DNA of 64,000 bases from Batkoa obscura (lineage: Eukaryota > Entomophthoromycota > Entomophthoromycetes > Entomophthorales > Batkoaceae), in contig JASVEC010000039.1 of the NCBI GenBank assembly GCA_030770535.1, positions 1-64,000 of the forward strand, in the 5' to 3' direction. Made by a program: the position numbers and the translations under genes. This document shows, piece by piece, positions 1-15,591 of this stretch. A model generated the notes under the pieces. It had not been told where the DNA came from, made no database searches, and saw nothing but the letters and a program-made list of their open reading frames with translations. Each line of letters starts with the position of its first letter. Position 1 is the first letter of the stretch.

Positions 1-824
1 ACCCTAACCCTAACCCTAACCCTAACCCTAACCCTAACCCTAACCCTAACCCTAACCCTAACCCTAACCCTAACCCTAACCCTAACCCTAACCCTAACCC
101 TAACCCTAACCCTAACCCTAACCCTAACCCTAACCCTAACCCTAACCCTAACCCTAACCCTAACCCTAACCCTAACCCTAACCCTAACCCTAACCCTAAC
201 CCTAACCCTAACCCTAACCCTAACCCTAACCCTAACCCTAACCCTAACCCTAACCCTAACCCTAACCCTAACCCTAACCCTAACCCTAACCCTAACCCTA
301 ACCCTAACCCTAACCCTAACCCTAACCCTAACCCTAACCCTAACCCTAACCCTAACCCTAACCCTAACCCTAACCCTAACCCTAACCCTAACCCTAACCC
401 TAACCCTAACCCTAACCCTAACCCTAACCCTAACCCTAACCCTAACCCTAACCCTAACCCTAACCCTAACCCTAACCCTAACCCTAACCCTAACCCTAAC
501 CCTAACCCTAACCCTAACCCTAACCCTAACCCTAACCCTAACCCTAACCCTAACCCTAACCCTAACCCTAACCCTAACCCTAACCCTAACCCTAACCCTA
601 ACCCTAACCCTAACCCTAACCCTAACCCTAACCCTAACCCTAACCCTAACCCTAACCCTAACCCTAACCCTAACCCTAACCCTAACCCTAACCCTAACCC
701 TAACCCTAACCCTAACCCTAACCCTAACCCTAACCCTAACCCTAACCCTAACCCTAACCCTAACCCTAACCCTAACCCTAACCCTAACCCTAACCCTAAC
801 CCTAACCCTAACCCTAACCCTAAC
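1..824. repeat. Telomere, (CCCTAA)n array
   Basis: About 137 uninterrupted copies of CCCTAA, the C-rich strand of the TTAGGG telomere repeat. The array begins at base 1, so the left edge of the window is a chromosome end. No variant repeats are visible, and the array stops abruptly at 824 against unique sequence. TTAGGG is the usual telomere unit of most fungi and animals. Confidence 0.99.
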
Positions 825-1271
825 TGTGAAATCTGGTACTCAGGGTTTGGAGTCAAGAACAGCTATTGCTGGGTTGACTACACTATAAGTCGAAAGGTCT
901 TAGTTTATGTGTCTAAGATAGACTTGGATTATGAAGAATAGCACGTAATAGGTTACAGACTATATAAGACAAATAGAATAGACAATACTAATGTAAAATC
1001 TATGTAAAATACTATTAAGAAAACTTAGTGGCTTTATTAAATGTTCGAGATATCAGGGAATAATTTAGTTAAAAAGCCTCGAACTACTATACTCTGTAAA
1101 CTCTTTTATACTCTGAAAAGTATAAATATCAAAATGAGAAGATAATATTCTTTTGGATGGAGCTAGAAATTCTCATAACAAATCAAAATAAGAACATGGG
1201 ATTGATTTCCTCTGAGCTCGAGAACACAACAGCTTAGGCGATTGTTATGCTATAATTAAGCATGGGACTGA
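825..1271. other. Telomere-adjacent unique sequence
   Basis: AT-rich sequence between the telomere array and the open frame of the transposase. There is no recognisable gene, no long repeat and no copy of the MITE found elsewhere. It may contain the left end of the transposon whose coding sequence follows, but I could not identify a terminal inverted repeat. Confidence 0.5.
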
Positions 1272-2715
1272 CAAAGCGATATTTCACAAACTATAGCTTC
1301 AGTATATTCTTTTGATGAATGCAAGAGCTTTGGGTTTAATATAAATAGAAATCAATATGATTATTCAAAAACAAGTAATAATAATAAAATATCAACATTA
1401 AAACCTATTATTAAAAATACAAAAAAAATTAAAGATGACCAAATTGAAACTATTATACAATATTTACTAAATGATTCAACTATTTCATCAAGATTTAATA
1501 AAAAAAATAATGATAGTAAATACTCATCAGATAATATATATATTAAATAAGAGTAGAAGAATGATATATAGTAAATATTTGAATGATCTAAGCGATAAAG
1601 CAGTAGCTAGGTCAACGTTCCTTAAATATATACCAAGTAATTTCAAAAATCCAGCAAGAAGAACGGATCTATGTAATATATGTGCTCAGTATACAGTTAG
1701 AAAAAAGTTATTTGAAAATAAAATAAATACAGCAAAAAACAAAGCAGAGATAGAAGAAATTTTCAATGAAGAAGAAAAGTTATACAAATTATATAAATTC
1801 TGTGTTGATACTCAAAAAAACACATTTAATGAAACCATTAAAAAATTAAATAACAAAAGTTGTATAATAGTTTTAGATTTTAAACAAAATATGGAAATAG
1901 GAACAAGACCAGATTCAATAAATCTAGATCATTATAATAAACAAGCTATATCAGTATTAGGCTTTGGTGTATTATATTTAAAAGATGATAAAACAATAGG
2001 CAAAGTTTACTTTGATTATTTATCTGAAATATTGAATCATGATTCAGCATATGCAGGGGATTGTTTAATCAATTTGATCTCTACAGAGCTTCTATTTAAA
2101 AAGTTTACAAAAATTAATATATGGGCAGATACAGGAAATCATTTTAGATCTCAAGAGTTTCTACACTATATGTTTAAAGAAATTCATAAAATAAATAGTA
2201 GTTTGAATGTTAATCTTAATTTTTTTGCTGAACATCATGGAAAAAGTATAGTTGATGGGCATTTTGGAAACCTTTCAAAATGGAAAAGTAGTTTCGAAGC
2301 GTTAGTTAAAATAGAAGATATCGATCAATTAATTTCAAGATTTGAGGCTTTTATTTGCGAGCATAATAAAATTAATAATTCGACTGTTAATAATGGGAAA
2401 ACAGATATAATTTTTAAAAAGTATAAAAGAAACAAAAATACAAAAAGAATAATAGAGATGCAGGGCATTAAGAAGTATTTACACTTTATTAAGCATAACA
2501 ATAAACTACATTGTTATCCAGTCTCTGATACATCAAAAAAAAGCGATATAGTTCCAATCAGAGTTATAGAGTCTATAGAAAATAGAAAAATTAAAAGATC
2601 GATCCCAGCTTACCTTACGAAGATAACAGAGAATTTAAAATTTTCGATATTTACTAAGCAAGTAAGTAGTTTGTTGAATGATAGAAATAGATTGTTAAAT
2701 GTTAAGATTACTTAA
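1272..2715 (+). pseudogene. DDE-type DNA transposase, frame-disrupted
   Basis: A 414-residue open frame starts at 1471. It has a Cys-x2-Cys element near residue 68 (DLCNICAQY) and three blocks that look like an RNase H-fold DDE catalytic core: IIVLDFKQNM, then IWADTGNHFRSQE, then HHGKSIVDGHFG. A different frame is open from 1272 to about 1550 and reads like the missing N-terminal part (for example ECKSFGFNINRNQY). It stops just where the downstream frame begins to look conserved (RMIYSKYLNDLSDKAVARS), so the gene appears split by one frameshift around 1500-1555. An unannotated intron there is less likely. The layout recalls transposases with the HGKS..D..FG signature in fungi and cnidarians, but the superfamily is not certain and no terminal inverted repeats were found. 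It sits in the subtelomere, a usual refuge for transposons. Confidence 0.7.
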
Positions 2716-2766
2716 GTTAATAATAGCTAAGTTAATAAATAGTCAAAGAACAAGTAACTGTAATAA

Positions 2767-2870
2767 TATGGGGATGTATTTTTGTATTTAAGAATTTTAC
2801 TGACAATTTTTCCACATAAATAGCGCTTAAAAAATGGAAAAATAATGAAACTAAAAAAAACAGCCCGATA
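2767..2870 (+). mobile_element. MITE copy 1
   Basis: About 100 bp between TA dinucleotides, ends TGGGGATGT and (degraded) CAGCCCGA. It contains the internal blocks TTTAAGAATTTTAC, TAGCGCTTAA and ATGGAAAAA. It lies 50 bp downstream of the transposase frame. Confidence 0.85.
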
Positions 2871-3187
2871 TGTAAAAACTATTATTACTTGTACTATATA
2901 GGGATGGTTAATTATAGTTTTGGGGCTAACCACTCCCTCCCATGCAGCTATTTATTAACTTGGCAATATACTAATAGTGTAATTATAACATTAAAGTAGT
3001 TTATTTATTTGATAATAAATCTACAATGTTGGTTATAAAGCAGTTGATAATAAATATTTCTCAATTAAGCTTTATAAGAATATGTATTTAATATCTAGTA
3101 GAAATTCAACTAACTTACAGTATGAGCTATAATAGAATGATTTAGAACTGTGTTTGGGTGCTTTTGTTTTAATAAAAGATGTGATTT

Positions 3188-3271
3188 TATAGAATTTTAA
3201 GCGAAGTTTTTAAAATACAAAATTTTTCAAAAATTGGATAAAATAATGAAACTAATTCAGACAATCCCATA
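3188..3271 (+). mobile_element. MITE copy, degenerate, first of a tandem trio
   Basis: Only the right part is recognisable (AATAATGAAACTAATTCAG then CAATCCCA). It ends in a TA that is also the left TA of the next copy. Confidence 0.6.
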
Positions 3272-3374
3272 TGGGGATGTATTTTTGTGTTTAAGAATTT
3301 TGTTAGCAAATTTTCCGCTTAGATAGCGCTTAAAAAATGGAAGAAATAACGAAGTTAAAAAAGACACTCCCATA
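3270..3374 (+). mobile_element. MITE copy 2, tandem
   Basis: Left end TGGGGATGT, right end ACACTCCCA. It shares a single TA with the neighbouring copy on each side, giving CCCATATGGGG and CCCATATGGTG junctions. Confidence 0.9.
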
Positions 3375-3478
3375 TGGTGATGTATTTTTGTGTTTAAGAA
3401 TTTCAATAATAAAATTTCTACTTAAATAGCGCTTAAAAGATGGAAAAAAATAATGAAATCAAAAAAAACACCTCCATG
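3373..3478 (+). mobile_element. MITE copy 3, tandem
   Basis: Left end TGGTGATGT, right end ACACCTCCA. Third member of the tandem trio, in the same orientation as copy 2. Confidence 0.88.
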
Positions 3479-3903
3479 TAGTAAATTATAGACTATATAA
3501 AATGAACAAAATAAAAAACATTATGAAATTTATATAAAATACTAAAATTCAATATCTTTATTAAAAAATAATTTAATAAGAAGCTATAAGTTATATTAGT
3601 AAGCTTTTTTACATTTTAATTAAATAGCTATATAAAAAACACAATAATAGTTATTTTTTATTATAGTTTCTGAATATAAATATAAAAATGTGGAAATGTA
3701 AAAACAGTGTTTTTTGTAATAAGTAATAGAAATTTTTACAACTTTAAATAAAAAACTATGAGTTTATTGTATTTGAATTTAAAGGTATAATAAGTTTTAG
3801 TGACAAAGTCCCCTAAGGCTAATCAAATTTATTATATAAATCATAGTTAAATTAGCTATAAAATTGAAATTAATTTTATAAATGATTCAAATAGTTACTA
3901 TAC

Positions 3904-4009
3904 TATAAGAGAATGTATTTTTATATTTAAGAATTTTACCAACAATTTTTCCGCTCAAACAGCGCTTGAAAGATCGAAAAGTAATGAAGCAAAAAAAAAC
4001 ATCCCCATA
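3904..4009 (+). mobile_element. MITE copy 4
   Basis: Diverged left end (AAGAGAATGTATTTTT), intact right end ACATCCCCA followed by TA. It forms an inverted pair with the next copy, about 20 bp away. Confidence 0.85.
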
Positions 4010-4029
4010 ATTAGTTATAGAGTTAATAG

Positions 4030-4132
4030 TATGGATGATTTTTTTGGTTTTATTACTTTTTCCACCTTTTAAGCGCTACTTAAGCGGAAAATTTTTTACT
4101 AAAATTTTTAAACACAAAAATATACTCCCATG
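4030..4132 (-). mobile_element. MITE copy 5
   Basis: Opposite orientation to copy 4. The plus strand reads TGGATGATTTTTTTGGTTT at the left and ACTCCCA at the right, with the internal AAGCGCT block. Confidence 0.85.
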
Positions 4133-4157
4133 TATGTTTTATATTTAGGCCTAAAAA

Positions 4158-4261
4158 TATGAGGATGTATTTTTGTGTCTAAGAATTTCACTAACAATTT
4201 TTCTGCTTAAACAGTGCTCAAAAGATCGAAAAAGTGATGAGGCTAAAAAAACGCCCCTATA
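4158..4261 (+). mobile_element. MITE copy 6
   Basis: Left end TGAGGATGTATTTTTGTG, right end ACGCCCCTA, with a mutated central block (AGTGCTCAAAAGATCG). Confidence 0.83.
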
Positions 4262-4461
4262 TACAACTGAGTTATTAGTTAAAATCCTCAATTTAGCATC
4301 AAAAAATAATTTAAATAGTTTTTGAAAATTAAATAATAATATTATTTTTAGAAGTTAATACAGAATATTATTAGAGAACTTTCTATTTGAAAAAAGTTGT
4401 ATTTTTTTAAATTACAATAAGAAAATAACCTTTATGATCAAAAATTTATTAGTAAATAAGA

Positions 4462-4566
4462 TATGAGGATGTTTTTTTTGGTTTCATCACTTTCTCTATT
4501 TTTTAAGCGTTATTTGAGTGGGAAGATCGCTAGTAAAGTTCTTAGATGAAAAAATACATCCCCATA
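4462..4566 (-). mobile_element. MITE copy 7
   Basis: Left end TGAGGATGTTTTTTTTGG, right end TACATCCCCA followed by TA, with internal TAAGCGTTATTTGAG. Confidence 0.87.
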
Positions 4567-4894
4567 CGTTAGGACCTGGTCTTTTATAACTCAAAAATTA
4601 CTTTTTTATAAAAACAACAACATAAAAAGTAGCTTTCCGGTATAATGTAGTTTAATCTAAATTTTATGAAAAAACGCAAGATAAATTTACATTATTAAAA
4701 GTTTAAATTTACTTAATGATAGAAAATAAGTAGATAGAAAACAATTTAGCTGTTATTGTGTTATTTGTTTACCAAATATCTTATAATGTTTGTTATATTC
4801 TACTTTGTTTTAGGATTTATTTAGCGCTTTAATTTAGCTATCCAGCTTATATTCATTAAAGTGTAATTACTTCCCAATTGAGAAATGTTTACCA

Positions 4895-5034
4895 TGTCGG
4901 GGCCCTGGGTTTCTTTATTATGTTAGCATTAGAAAATGAAAGTATAACCCTCACTGGGATTATCCCTTCCTTGTTTAGTTCAGCGCTTACCTGGTGTCAT
5001 GTACCTCACAATGTGAGCTCATCCGTTTGTGACA
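4895..5034 (-). mobile_element. Candidate solo LTR of an LTR retrotransposon
   Basis: A 140-bp block near 50% GC in DNA that is otherwise about three quarters AT. Read on the minus strand it starts TGTCACAAACGG and ends GGGCCCCGACA, so it has the TG...CA ends and a 4-bp TGTC/GACA terminal inversion of an LTR. Inside it are a TATA-like GTTATACTTT and an AATAAA-like AATAAAG in the expected order. I see no matching target-site duplication and no internal element sequence. The family is not assigned (Ty3-like by general look only). It appears to be an old relic. Confidence 0.4.
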
Positions 5035-5301
5035 GCTAATCTGGTTGGTACAAAGATAATGTTATTTTAAAACTTTATTTGTTTTATTTAAACTTATATT
5101 TAAGTTATTTAAAATTTTAATATTTAAGTTTGATTTTTATTATCATTAATTACAAATCTTAAATTAAGCGCAAATAAATAGATGACTATTTTGATAGTTA
5201 CTTATAACTTATATTGTATATATTCAGTAATGTTAAAAGTATAACATATTTTTTTCTAATATTCTTGTTCATTTTAAGTTTAAAATTCCAAGCCATGAAT
5301 T

Positions 5302-5332
5302 CAATTCTTAAACAAAAAAACAATCCCATATA
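5302..5332 (-). mobile_element. MITE end fragment
   Basis: AATTCTTAAACAAAAAAACA followed by ATCCCATA matches one end of the MITE; the rest is missing. Confidence 0.55.
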
Positions 5333-5378
5333 ATGATTATGCATTAAATTTTATATTTTTTAAAAATATTAATCAAAA

Positions 5379-6332
5379 CTATACATTGTTAGTAGGAGGT
5401 GGATCGCAAAGGCCTTCTACTTTCCACCCAAACATTAAATTGGTCATCTAAAATCAATTAAAATTTAAAAATAAGGTTTTATAATAAATTACCGCAATAG
5501 ATAATGGAATTGGCTTTTTGACTTTCGATTTACTATTTGTGATCTGCTTATAAAATGAATATTTTAATCTATCAGATAGGGAGTTATGCCAAATTTGCCA
5601 TTCTTCTATCGTACTAAAATCTAAAGGCGATTTGTTTTCTATTAGTTTATTTTTATCTTGTTCTTGCTCTTGCTCCTGTTCTTGCTCTGAATCCGTGGTA
5701 GGATTTGAATTACTATGTAACGCAAAACTATTGACCAACTTTGATGAAAGCAATTTATCTTTCAACCTACTAAACCTATTTAATAAAGCAGGTGATTTTT
5801 GACCTTCCTTTGATTCACTTTGTGAAACTTCTAACCTGTTTTTTGATGTATTATTTAATTTTAATTGTCTAAGGTTATTCAATCTATTCGACTCTTTTGA
5901 TCCATTAGCTGAAGCTAAATGTGGTGGGTTTAACCAGAGTTCTCGTAATTTCTCCCATTTCATTTGTTGAAATAAAACTTGAGACGCTTGAACCTCAACT
6001 CCAAATTGATGTTCTTCCTCTTGTTTAAATTGATCTTTATCTTTATTAGTTATCTTCCCAAGTAATTTCTCAGCATTACTGTAAACTTCTGAGAAATCTG
6101 TTGCTGGTAAAACTAGCTCTTTGTTTAATATCACAATATCTTTTTTTGGTAAAGGAGGCGGTATTGGATCATCTACAGTTGTTTCGATAAAAGAGTTCAC
6201 GGATGTAGAAGGATTAGAATTTAAACCTAATCCTTTAAATATATCATTTAATTCATTTTCTGAAAAATTACTAAAGATTGGGCTTTCTGGCTTGATATCT
6301 ACCCTCGAACTGTTTTTACTTTTGGAATACAT
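5379..6332 (-). CDS. DUF4050 family protein, two exons
   Basis: About 302 residues. Exon 1 is 6332-5493, intron 5492-5448, exon 2 is 5447-5379; the junction is in phase 0. The N-terminal half is low-complexity with a proline run (DPIPPPLPKK). A conserved block MKWEKLRELWLNPP lies near residue 125, there is a Glu-Gln repeat near residue 215, and the C-terminal block KKPIPLSIAMTNLMFGWKVE is followed by GLCDPPP. The two blocks W..LR..WL and PIPL......W..EGL.D.PP are the hallmark I recall for the fungal DUF4050 family. Without splicing, the ORF would end in an unrelated tail, so the short terminal exon matters for the family call. The molecular function is not known to me with confidence. It is the gene nearest the telomere that looks like an intact host gene. 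Confidence 0.75.
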
Positions 6333-6422
6333 GAAAAGAAATAAAAAATTTGAAATTTATATTTAAATAAGAACAAGAACAAATTTATTTTTAGTAACTT
6401 AATTTTCTAAATTTATTCAATT

Positions 6423-7310
6423 TTAGTTTTTTGGCTTATATTTCTTTTGATTGGGAATTCGACATACTTTATCTTCCGCATCACAATAATATAGAGAATT
6501 GCAATCACTATCGACTTTACATGGAGTAAGGAACTATTATGAAATTAGAATGTATACAGTAACTATATAAACTACTCACTCTTCTTGGAAATCTACAACG
6601 GTTTTCAAAACTACAAACAGTTCCAGATACCTTATTGTCACTAATTAATTACATTAAAAACTAAATTTTAATATTGTAAAAGATCCTTACCAAGGATCAT
6701 CTTTACTACTAAAATAACAATCGGTATTTATTCTGTTCAATGTTGAAATAGTTCCATTATTTTCTAGTACTAGCTGATTCCCTTTATTAATAAATTTGCC
6801 AGTATAAATATTTTGACCTCCATCAGAATTCAATATTAAACTAAACCCTTTCTGCCCTTTTTGTATTTCTCTAATAAAACCCATTAATAAAATTCATTAA
6901 TAAAGCCTATTAAAATAATTACTTGATCTTTCTTAGGTCATATTTGCCATTAACAGGTGCAAGTTTAAATTGAGGACAAATTTTTTCATTACATAAATAG
7001 TTAGTAAATTGATAGAAAGATAAATCTTGATCAAATTCTAGCGCTTGTATATATTGATGCAAACCTTTAACATTTTCAAACTCCTGATATAAAATATAAA
7101 AATAAATAAACAAGTAACTTTCAATTTTAATCTTACTTTAATATCCTGCTTAAATATACCAGTCAATCGCTTAACTAAATAGTGATACTCATCTTTTTTT
7201 AAATTCGTTGAACCTAATAATAAATATATTAGTTATATATTACCAAGTATATATAACTTACTTATGAGGTTTAATGAACCTATAAGAGTAATAATATTTA
7301 TTAATTTCAT
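6423..7310 (-). CDS. Secreted cysteine-rich protein, six exons
   Basis: Unrecognised protein of 212 residues assembled from exons 7310-7262, 7213-7137, 7083-6923, 6870-6691, 6640-6580 and 6533-6423; all junctions keep frame and use GT...AG. It opens with a likely signal peptide (MKLINIITLIGSLNLIS). The rest holds ten cysteines: two in NYLCNEKICPQ, then DCYF and DDPCDN, then TVCSFENRC, then PCKVDSDC, YYC and DKVC. An even number in an exported protein suggests five disulfides. The last part, C-x5-C-x5-C-x6-C, resembles small EB/dickkopf-like modules, but I would not assign a family. The gene is subtelomeric and follows the DUF4050 gene 90 bp away on the same strand. It could be a cell-surface, toxin-like or effector-like protein; the function is unknown. 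Confidence 0.7.
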
Positions 7311-7780
7311 AGCTTTAAAGTTAAATATATTAAACAATATTAACAATAATTTTATTAATTGACTTTAAATATTCTTATTTTTTTGATTTAATTACTTTGA
7401 AAATCTAACTGAATATCGTAAATCAACTTTGATTTTAAGTCCTAAAAAGTATCAAACTTTAAATTTAGAACTAAAATTAGAAAATGATTAAATTTAAATT
7501 TAAATTTGGCATGAAGACTAACTCTATTAAAAAATAAAAGTAAACAGTAAAGATAAATTTAGCTAATGAAAAATAACAAACTCAAGTTATTAATTTACCA
7601 GTACTTTATACAATACTAATACCATTTAAAAATAAATGAATAAATAAATAAATGAATAAATAAATAAGTAAATAAATAAATAAACAAATAAATAAATAAA
7701 TAAATAATAATAATAAAATTTAATCTAAATATTATAAATTAAAGTAAATAATTTTTATCGGAATATTACTATTAATGTAG
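7311..7780. other. Intergenic gap with tetranucleotide repeat
   Basis: Upstream of the cysteine-rich gene and downstream of the formin. It contains an impure (AATA)n microsatellite at about 7633-7712. No gene seen. Confidence 0.6.
7633..7712. repeat. (AATA)n microsatellite
   Basis: About 80 bp of AATA/AATG/AATAAG units, passing into a few AAT units at its right end. Confidence 0.85.
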
Positions 7781-13449
<5,669 letters not shown>

Positions 13450-14014
13450 TCATAAAACTGTTTATTTTGGGTTGATTTTATAAAATAAATATATATTAAA
13501 GTATAGAGAATTATGTAACTTAAAATAGTTTAAAATAGTTCTTAGCTAACATGAGTTTATTTAAAAATTTATAAATCAAAGCGGGGATAGTAGCTTTAAA
13601 ACTTCTTTTAATTGGTTGATTTTTTACTTCATTTTTCAAGTAAATCCTATAAATGCCTAAAATAAAGGGTTTGATAATTAAAAGGTAAGGCTTGAATCCA
13701 TTTATATTTTTATTGCTTAGCACCAAATATTAAAATAGTTTAATGAAACTTTATATTATATTTTTATTTTGTCATATTATCTTTATATTGCATTTATGTT
13801 ATAACATGGTTGTACTATACTGTTTTTGTATTATTTCATCCCACTTTAGATTTATTTCACAAACATTACTTTGTTCTCATTTATGCTTTTTGTTTATACT
13901 ATTTCAAAATAAAGCTTTTGATTTTAAAACGTACTTAAAAATAAAATAAAATAAAATAACAGAATAGTTAATATTCATAATCTTAAAATTATTTGATTTA
14001 TTCATTAAAATCTA
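13450..14014. other. Gap between formin and sulfite oxidase
   Basis: AT-rich formin 5' region and sulfite oxidase 3' region. A 68-codon plus-strand frame at 13743-13949 is hydrophobic and low-complexity and does not look like a gene. No repeats seen. Confidence 0.5.
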
Positions 14015-15591
14015 TTAAATATTAGACTTTGGCCATTCCGGTGAAAGACTATCTACTTTATCCCAGCAATTGTTCATGACTCCACGGAAATTCCAAATGG
14101 GTAACTCGGGCTGAGTATTTGAAGCAGAGTCCCCTAAAATTTATAATATTAATTCCAATATTATAGTATTAGCAATATGTATTACATGCTCTGCACATTA
14201 CTGTAGTATTTGGGTTAATTGATTTGACCTTTAAAGACCATAGGCACCAAGACCAATATCCATTGCCTACTTTTTCTTGCTTCAAGTCAGCAAGCTCCCA
14301 ACTTTTACCTTCATCGAATGTCACCTCTAATAAATTTATTTTAGTAAAGATGATAATTAAACTAATAAAATATTACCAACTCTCGTTATTTTTCTTCCTC
14401 CTCCTAGAAAATGAAATTAGGCCATTTATTTAAAGTAAAATCAACTGATAATACCTGATATCGCATAACCTTTAACTTCGTTACAATTGACTTCAAATTT
14501 AGATTGATTTGAAGGAGTACAGATAACACTTTGTACATTCATCTCATGAATTGATTGTGATTTATCCCAATATTTGAATGCATCTTTTTCCTCAACCTAA
14601 ATTTTTATATTGAATACTAAATTAAATTATACTACTAAAGCTTTACATCTTGTGGCAATATTTTATAGTCACGACGTTGAAAGAAACTAGGTGATTCCTC
14701 ATTCTGAATAATTATTTTGTTTAAATATTTAACAGATCGAGCACCAATTACACCTTAAATTTCATGGTTAATTATTATCCTTTAATATTATAAATTATAC
14801 TTACCTGGAACAACCATTCTAATAGGATAACCATGATCACGTGGTAGCAACTCGTTATTCATTTCATAAGCCAACAACACATCATTATCTATGTTCCTAT
14901 TATTTAAAAAACAATTAATATTTAATAATCTAAATTGAGAATATAATTACATAGCCCATTTTAATGGAATTGAGCTTCCATAACAACGATCTTCTTCAAC
15001 TCCACCAATAGCTTCCATCCAAACGTGAGCATCAGGATATTCGAATTGTGAAACATCTTCAGGGATACCTGCATCTAATAAGATATCACGAAGTCTTGCA
15101 CCTGCCCAATAAGAATTAGCAACGGTACCAGGTCCCCAGATAACACCTTTGACTGGTTTTACTTTTAATAATCCATCTCTCCTATTACCAGCACACTAAA
15201 AATTTATTAAAGGATACATTGTTTAGTTGTACATTTGATAAAGCTATGAAATAATTACCTGTAAAGCAGCTAATATAGTATGCTTTTTGTAATCTGATTT
15301 AATTTCTTTTACTGAAATATTTAATGGTTTTGGTACTATTCCTTCAATACTGATGAAATGCTTATTCTCATCAATTAATGGAATTGGACCATGATTTCTT
15401 TTAAAGAACACCTCTTTTGGTGTAATGTAACTTTCAACTAATTGCTTTAATGGTGGCTCTGCATTGAAAGGCTCTTTGTTTCTTATTATCAGCTCTTTGT
15501 TTGTTCTTTCTGGTTCATAATTATATACTAAATCTGTTCTTTTCCCGTTTTTTGTTGGAAAATTGTGAAAATCAGTTTGATTTTTACTCAT
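14015..15591 (-). CDS. Sulfite oxidase, plant-type (no cytochrome b5)
   Basis: Molybdenum-cofactor enzyme of about 410 residues oxidising sulfite to sulfate, in several exons. It starts at 15591 ([20 protein letters not shown]), and the family start [19 protein letters not shown] appears near residue 60. The next exon (about 15195) begins with the Moco domain signature [15 protein letters not shown], carrying the cysteine that ligates molybdenum, followed by [19 protein letters not shown]. Further down come [29 protein letters not shown] and the dimerisation domain [19 protein letters not shown], ending [16 protein letters not shown]. There is no N-terminal haem b5 domain, as in the plant enzyme and unlike the animal one. 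The final residues are SNI, close to the SNL peroxisomal signal of plant sulfite oxidase. A role in sulfite detoxification is likely. Nitrate reductase is excluded by the lack of b5 and FAD domains. Confidence 0.9.

Larger units (their letters stand above)
2716..5378. other. Subtelomeric gene-free region rich in MITEs
   Basis: No host gene is visible. The interval holds seven clear copies and one degenerate copy of the ~105-bp MITE, a short MITE end fragment at 5302-5332, and a GC-rich block at 4895-5034. Just after the first MITE, 2899-2942 has an imperfect inverted pair (GGGATGGTTA / TAACCACTCCC) of unknown meaning. Confidence 0.7.

Noticed and set aside
2727-2933. 68-codon minus-strand frame next to the transposase, with a similar frame at 52295-52498
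   Set aside because: Both are translations through MITE copies; the shared residues come from the repeat, not from a gene.
4980-5052. U1 snRNA-like CTTACCTGG in the GC-rich block
   Set aside because: The 9-base match to the U1 5' end is not followed by the U1 stem-loop I sequence or an Sm site; LTR-like ends explain the block better.
5385-5432. Possible tRNA half (GGTGGA...TCCACC)
   Set aside because: No T-loop or anticodon arm; the bases are the last coding exon of the DUF4050 gene.
7621-7715. CRISPR-like or satellite array
   Set aside because: It is a plain AATA microsatellite without spacers.
13743-13949. 68-codon hydrophobic plus-strand frame
   Set aside because: Phe/Ile/Leu/Cys-rich composition is that of random T-rich sequence; no start context and no supporting feature.
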